From Firmicutes bacterium CAG:449 (GTDB lineage Bacteria; Bacillota_I; Bacilli_A; RFN20; CAG-449), in the NCBI GenBank assembly GCA_000432895.1, contig FR889386.1, forward strand, positions 11,605 to 19,919: a stretch of 8,315 bases of DNA, written 5' to 3'. Within the stretch, counting starts at the first letter, position 1; each line of letters opens with the position of its first letter. Both the position numbers and the translations under genes were made by a program. A model generated the notes under the pieces. The model searched no databases. It had not been told where the DNA came from and was given only the letters and a program-made list of their open reading frames with translations. This document shows, in pieces, positions 7,050-8,315 of the stretch.

Positions 7050-7205
7050 CTAAAATATTTTAATTAAAGTCGTTTTCCCTGCTCCATTAGGTCCAAGTAA
7101 ACCAATAATACCACCTTTTTTTAAATTGAAAGTAATGTTATTTAACGCAACAAAATTATTTTCAAAAGTTTTTTTCAAACTATTTACTTCAACAATATTT
7201 TCCAT
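7050..7205 (-). pseudogene. ABC transporter ATP-binding protein, N-terminal part with Walker A (before a frameshift)
   Basis: A 51-codon frame starts at ATG 7205 and ends at TAG 7050-7052. It reads MENIVEVNSLKKTF, then the aromatic/beta region, then GLLGPNGAGKTTLIKI, a perfect Walker A at residues 38-46, then Phe and stop. This is exactly the missing front of the 6490-7044 ATPase. The change is either two extra bases (an AT within ATAT) or one base missing from the TTTT run. The first restores the usual spacing GKTTLIKILAG; the second gives one extra residue. A weak AGGA lies 10 nt before the ATG. As written, the cell would make only a useless 51-residue peptide and no working ATPase. I see no convincing promoter in the 70 bp upstream, nor a terminator, so co-transcription with the lipoprotein gene is likely. 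Confidence 0.85.
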
Positions 7206-7275
7206 AATTTTTTTATCCTATCATTATTCAAAAAAATTTCGATTAAATATACAAGATTAGATTTTTATATCAGCT

Positions 7276-7911
7276 TTATATAATATAATAAATTTTCATT
7301 GATTCAAGATAAGTTCTACCTTCTAAAGAAGTTATTTCAATGGAAGAAACAACATTTTCAAAAGTAATCAAATAATCTTTATATATCGATTCTTGGCCAT
7401 CAACATTTTCTAAATTAGCATCAATATTATTAACATATAATTTAGCCCTATCGGCATTAATAACATCTTCACCAGTCTGATAATCTTTATATATTTTAGT
7501 GTATGTTCTTGCTTTTAAACTAATTTTACTAATTGAATATTTAAAATTTAATGTCCATTTCCCTCCTTTTAAAATTTTTAAGGCACTATTATCTAAATCA
7601 ACTTTTTTATAAGTAGCACTATCTAAAATATCATTAAATCGAGAAAAAATATTATTTCTTGCTTCTTCATTCTCTTCTAAATGAACTGCTGTATAATTAT
7701 TAATTAAATTAACATTCCTTATTTTTTCTTCATTAGCACTAGTATCAGAAACAATATTACTACTTGAAGAAGTAATACTTTCTTTTAAAGAAGTTAAAGA
7801 TGTATCTAAAGAAGATGAACTATTCCCATTTGAAGTGATACTTTCATTAGAAGAAACAACACTTCCACATCCTACTAATAAAAAAATTAAAAATAATAAA
7901 TTCTTTTTCAT
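7276..7911 (-). CDS. Small Ser-rich lipoprotein of unknown function
   Basis: The 211-residue product is predicted to be lipid-anchored outside the cell. The signal peptide MKKNLLFLIF ends in a textbook lipobox LVGC (Cys15). A Ser-rich spacer (about 18-60) is followed by a short helical part (about 61-100, with NNIFSRFNDIL) and a beta-rich C-terminal domain (about 108-211) with GGKWTLNF, ISKISLKARTY, AKLYVNN and SSIEITSLEGRTYLESMKI. Its strand order and closing R-x-Y-x(4)-I segment recall the end of the large lipoprotein at 4062-5633, though similarity is low by eye. The start is 2 nt after the stop of the upstream gene, so the two are translationally coupled; only a weak, distant GAGG precedes the ATG. 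No enzyme motif is seen. Confidence 0.75.
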   Translation of the reverse strand: MKKNLLFLIFLLVGCGSVVSSNESITSNGNSSSSLDTSLTSLKESITSSSSNIVSDTSANEEKIRNVNLINNYTAVHLEENEEARNNIFSRFNDILDSATYKKVDLDNSALKILKGGKWTLNFKYSISKISLKARTYTKIYKDYQTGEDVINADRAKLYVNNIDANLENVDGQESIYKDYLITFENVVSSIEITSLEGRTYLESMKIYYII

Positions 7912-7913
7912 AA

Positions 7914-8315
7914 TTAATATCTAACCTCATTTTCTTCTAAATTCATTAATGCCATTTCAAATTTGCTATTAATAACCTCATCTAAATTTTTAACATTAAG
8001 CTTATCAAAATCTTTTAATTTATATCCTTTGTAAACATTCCAAGGCATATAAATCCAGTTTTCTTCATCACTTTCAGATATTTCTCCATCAATTTTACCA
8101 CTTAAATAATCATATAAAGTCGATATATTATCTTCCCAAATTCTATCTTCTGATCCTGAAAGAATAATTGCTACTTTTCTTTTATTTAAATTTACATTTT
8201 TTTCTAAAACTCTAACACTAAATCCATAGTCTTCACATGTATCATATAAAAATGTAAATCGATTCTTTTTATCAAGAACAATATCTTTTAAATAATATTT
8301 AGTCATAAAAACATC
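7914..8315 (-). CDS. PRiA4_ORF3-like protein, 5' end outside the window (partial)
   Basis: The frame runs from TAA at 7914-7916 to the right edge. The ATG at 8306 has no ribosome binding site, and the frame stays open above it (Asp-Val-Phe), so the true start is probably beyond the window. The layout fits the PRiA4_ORF3 family (plasmid pRiA4b ORF-3), whose hallmark is K-x-F-x-YxYDFGDxWxHxIxLE. Here one sees FTFLYDTCEDYGFSVRVLE, then an acidic SGSEDRIWED where the family has its CPPEDxGG loop. The usual FGD is changed to TCED and the Cys-Pro pair is gone, so it is a divergent member at best. The function of that family is not established. It is followed after 2 nt by the small lipoprotein gene, so the two form an operon. 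A generic hypothetical protein remains a fair alternative. Confidence 0.5.
   Translation of the reverse strand, partial: DVFMTKYYLKDIVLDKKNRFTFLYDTCEDYGFSVRVLEKNVNLNKRKVAIILSGSEDRIWEDNISTLYDYLSGKIDGEISESDEENWIYMPWNVYKGYKLKDFDKLNVKNLDEVINSKFEMALMNLEENEVRY

Noticed and set aside
7045..7064. Programmed -1 frameshifting in the ABC ATPase gene
   Set aside because: The heptamer A-ATA-TTT allows poor re-pairing in the -1 frame, and the shifted product would carry an extra residue after the Walker A helix.
1..8315. Alternative genetic code (TGA as tryptophan)
   Set aside because: No TGA codon interrupts a gene, the tryptophans checked are TGG, and the two premature stops are TAG followed by a different frame.
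1..8315. CRISPR arrays, tRNA or rRNA genes, insertion sequences
   Set aside because: Intergenic gaps are short and hold only promoters and hairpins; no direct-repeat arrays, cloverleaf shapes or transposase motifs were seen.

Overview
The window is AT-rich and densely coded. Ribosome binding sites are AAAGGAG-like, stops are TAA or TAG, and every tryptophan I checked is TGG, so the standard bacterial code fits. Low GC, Gram-positive-style lipoproteins with long Ser/Thr linkers, a CIRCE operator and a YtrB-like ABC exporter point to a low-GC Bacillota. An uncultured gut-type member of class Bacilli is my best guess. This is inference from style, not from a marker gene.

Left part (1-1950): the C-terminal end of an FGGY sugar kinase on + is followed by two back-to-back terminators. 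Next comes guaB (IMP dehydrogenase) on -, split by a frameshift at about 1118-1128 into an N-terminal half and a catalytic C-terminal half. guaB and htpG diverge from a 166-bp intergenic region. That region holds a good guaB promoter, a CIRCE operator (HrcA site), and a strong htpG promoter whose -35 box lies inside the operator.

Middle (1951-4061): a complete, normal-looking htpG (Hsp90) is followed by three closely spaced hairpins. The last of these serves the convergent gene on the - strand.

Right part (4062-8315), all on -, in transcription order: the end of a small protein resembling the PRiA4_ORF3 family; a small Ser-rich lipoprotein two bases later; a YtrB-like ABC ATPase whose frame breaks just after Walker A; its six-helix ABC-2 permease, overlapping it by 19 bp; and a large lipoprotein with its own promoter. 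The large lipoprotein has an OB-fold-like region, a Big_2 Ig-like domain and a C-terminal beta domain. The two lipoproteins flank the exporter and appear to share a C-terminal beta-rich layout.

The main points of interest are the two frameshifts in otherwise well-preserved genes, the CIRCE-controlled htpG, and the lipoprotein/ABC cluster. I see no phage, transposon, CRISPR, tRNA or rRNA. I found no strong case for a wholly new system; the lipoprotein/ABC cluster is the least explained part.
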